Source: JANOQP01 sp044227705 (GTDB lineage: Bacteria > Bacteroidota > Bacteroidia > Chitinophagales > Saprospiraceae). From it: DNA of 7,377 bases. Every line of letters begins with the position of its first letter. Within the stretch, counting starts at the first letter, position 1. The translations under genes and the position numbers were made by a program. Location: the NCBI GenBank assembly GCA_044227705.1, contig JBGAWE010000239.1:1-7377 (forward strand), in the 5' to 3' direction. The notes under the pieces are model-generated. The model did no database searches and was not told the origin of the DNA. It worked only from the letters and a program-made list of their open reading frames with translations. Positions 7,082-7,377 of the stretch are shown here, piece after piece.

Positions 7082-7377
7082 AGCGCGCCCGCCCGGGCCA
7101 CAGGCTTGCCGTCGCTGATGGCGAGGGGTGTTTCCAGGTGTGCGCAAGAAGGGTTTGAATCCATTTTTTCTCAAAATCCGGCCCGTTTTGGCGGCGTCGG
7201 CATTACTGGGCCAGGCTATCTCCGCGCGGGGCCGAAGCCCAGCGGCCACCTCCTCCAGCACGGGCATCCAGATGGCCCCTTCACCGGCGCGGCGGGGACG
7301 GGAAGAAAGCGTTAGGCGGTCTGCGTCGCCCCTTGCGGCTGATGTTCGCACCGTACAGTTTTTACGCAAAAGCCGAC
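7082..7377. other. Non-coding tail region replacing the expected CHAT 3' end
   Basis: No frame on either strand shows recognisable domain sequence. The plus strand lacks the conserved distal CHAT blocks in all three frames. A small GGGC-CGAA-GCCC hairpin lies at 7229-7240 without a following T-run. The stretch may be ordinary intergenic DNA, an interspersed repeat, or the edge of an insertion that removed the CHAT terminus. Confidence 0.4.
7312..7377 (-). other. Possible C-terminal end of a gene entering from the right edge
   Basis: On the minus strand the frame is open from the right edge and ends VKTVRCEHQPQGATQTA at a TAA (7314-7312). It would converge on the TPR/CHAT remnant. Only 21 codons are visible and no family is recognised, so this may simply be an open frame in a repeat or intergenic stretch. 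Confidence 0.15.

Noticed and set aside
7229..7240. GGGC-CGAA-GCCC hairpin as a terminator
   Set aside because: The stem is only four base pairs and no T-run follows on either strand.
7241..7276. HLLQHGHPDG in plus frame 2, superficially like the CHAT histidine motif
   Set aside because: It lies beyond the TAA at 7079, and the surrounding residues do not resemble CHAT. A short His/Gly match is weak evidence.
6923..7369. Minus-strand open frame across the right edge (about 148 codons)
   Set aside because: Its first part reads through unrecognised DNA and its second part is antisense to the CHAT blocks. No homology is visible, so I treat it as chance or repeat sequence.

Overview
The window looks like chromosomal DNA of a GC-rich member of the Bacteroidota, most likely the Saprospiria/Lewinella-like branch. 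The evidence is a very large secreted protein ending in a type IX secretion (T9SS) sorting domain, a PKD module, dockerin-like sequence of the style common in that group, and a cluster of sigma factor, membrane anti-sigma-like protein and TPR/CHAT protein. Taxonomy is inferred from protein style only.

Left part (1-3132, minus strand): a 1033-residue secreted multidomain protein (signal peptide, beta-propeller, PKD, cohesin-like, small beta-sandwich, dockerin-like, second adhesion-like domain, T9SS tail). Its stop codon overlaps, as ATGA, the start codon of another signal-peptide gene that runs off the left edge, so the two probably form a co-translated pair.

Middle (3133-3452): a 320-base divergent intergenic region with spaced GGTC motifs, an imperfect palindrome and a possible 10-codon leader ORF, but no convincing promoter match.

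Right part (3453-7081, plus strand): an apparent three-gene operon. First is a small ECF-type sigma factor whose reading frame breaks once in a run of five Gs. Eleven bases later comes an intact single-pass membrane protein with an anti-sigma-like N-terminus and a periplasmic helical tail. Forty-two bases later comes a secreted TPR protein with a CHAT (caspase-like) region. The TPR half is intact, but the second half can only be read by changing frame about five times. It then stops before the part of CHAT that carries the catalytic His and Cys. This copy is therefore probably a pseudogene, unless the assembly is poor here.

Right edge (7082-7377): about 300 bases with no recognisable gene. 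They replace the expected 3' end of CHAT and may be an intergenic repeat or foreign junction.

The working model is that sigma and anti-sigma proteins form a surface-sensing or stress regulatory pair and the TPR/CHAT protein is their co-expressed envelope partner, here decayed. The function is inferred.
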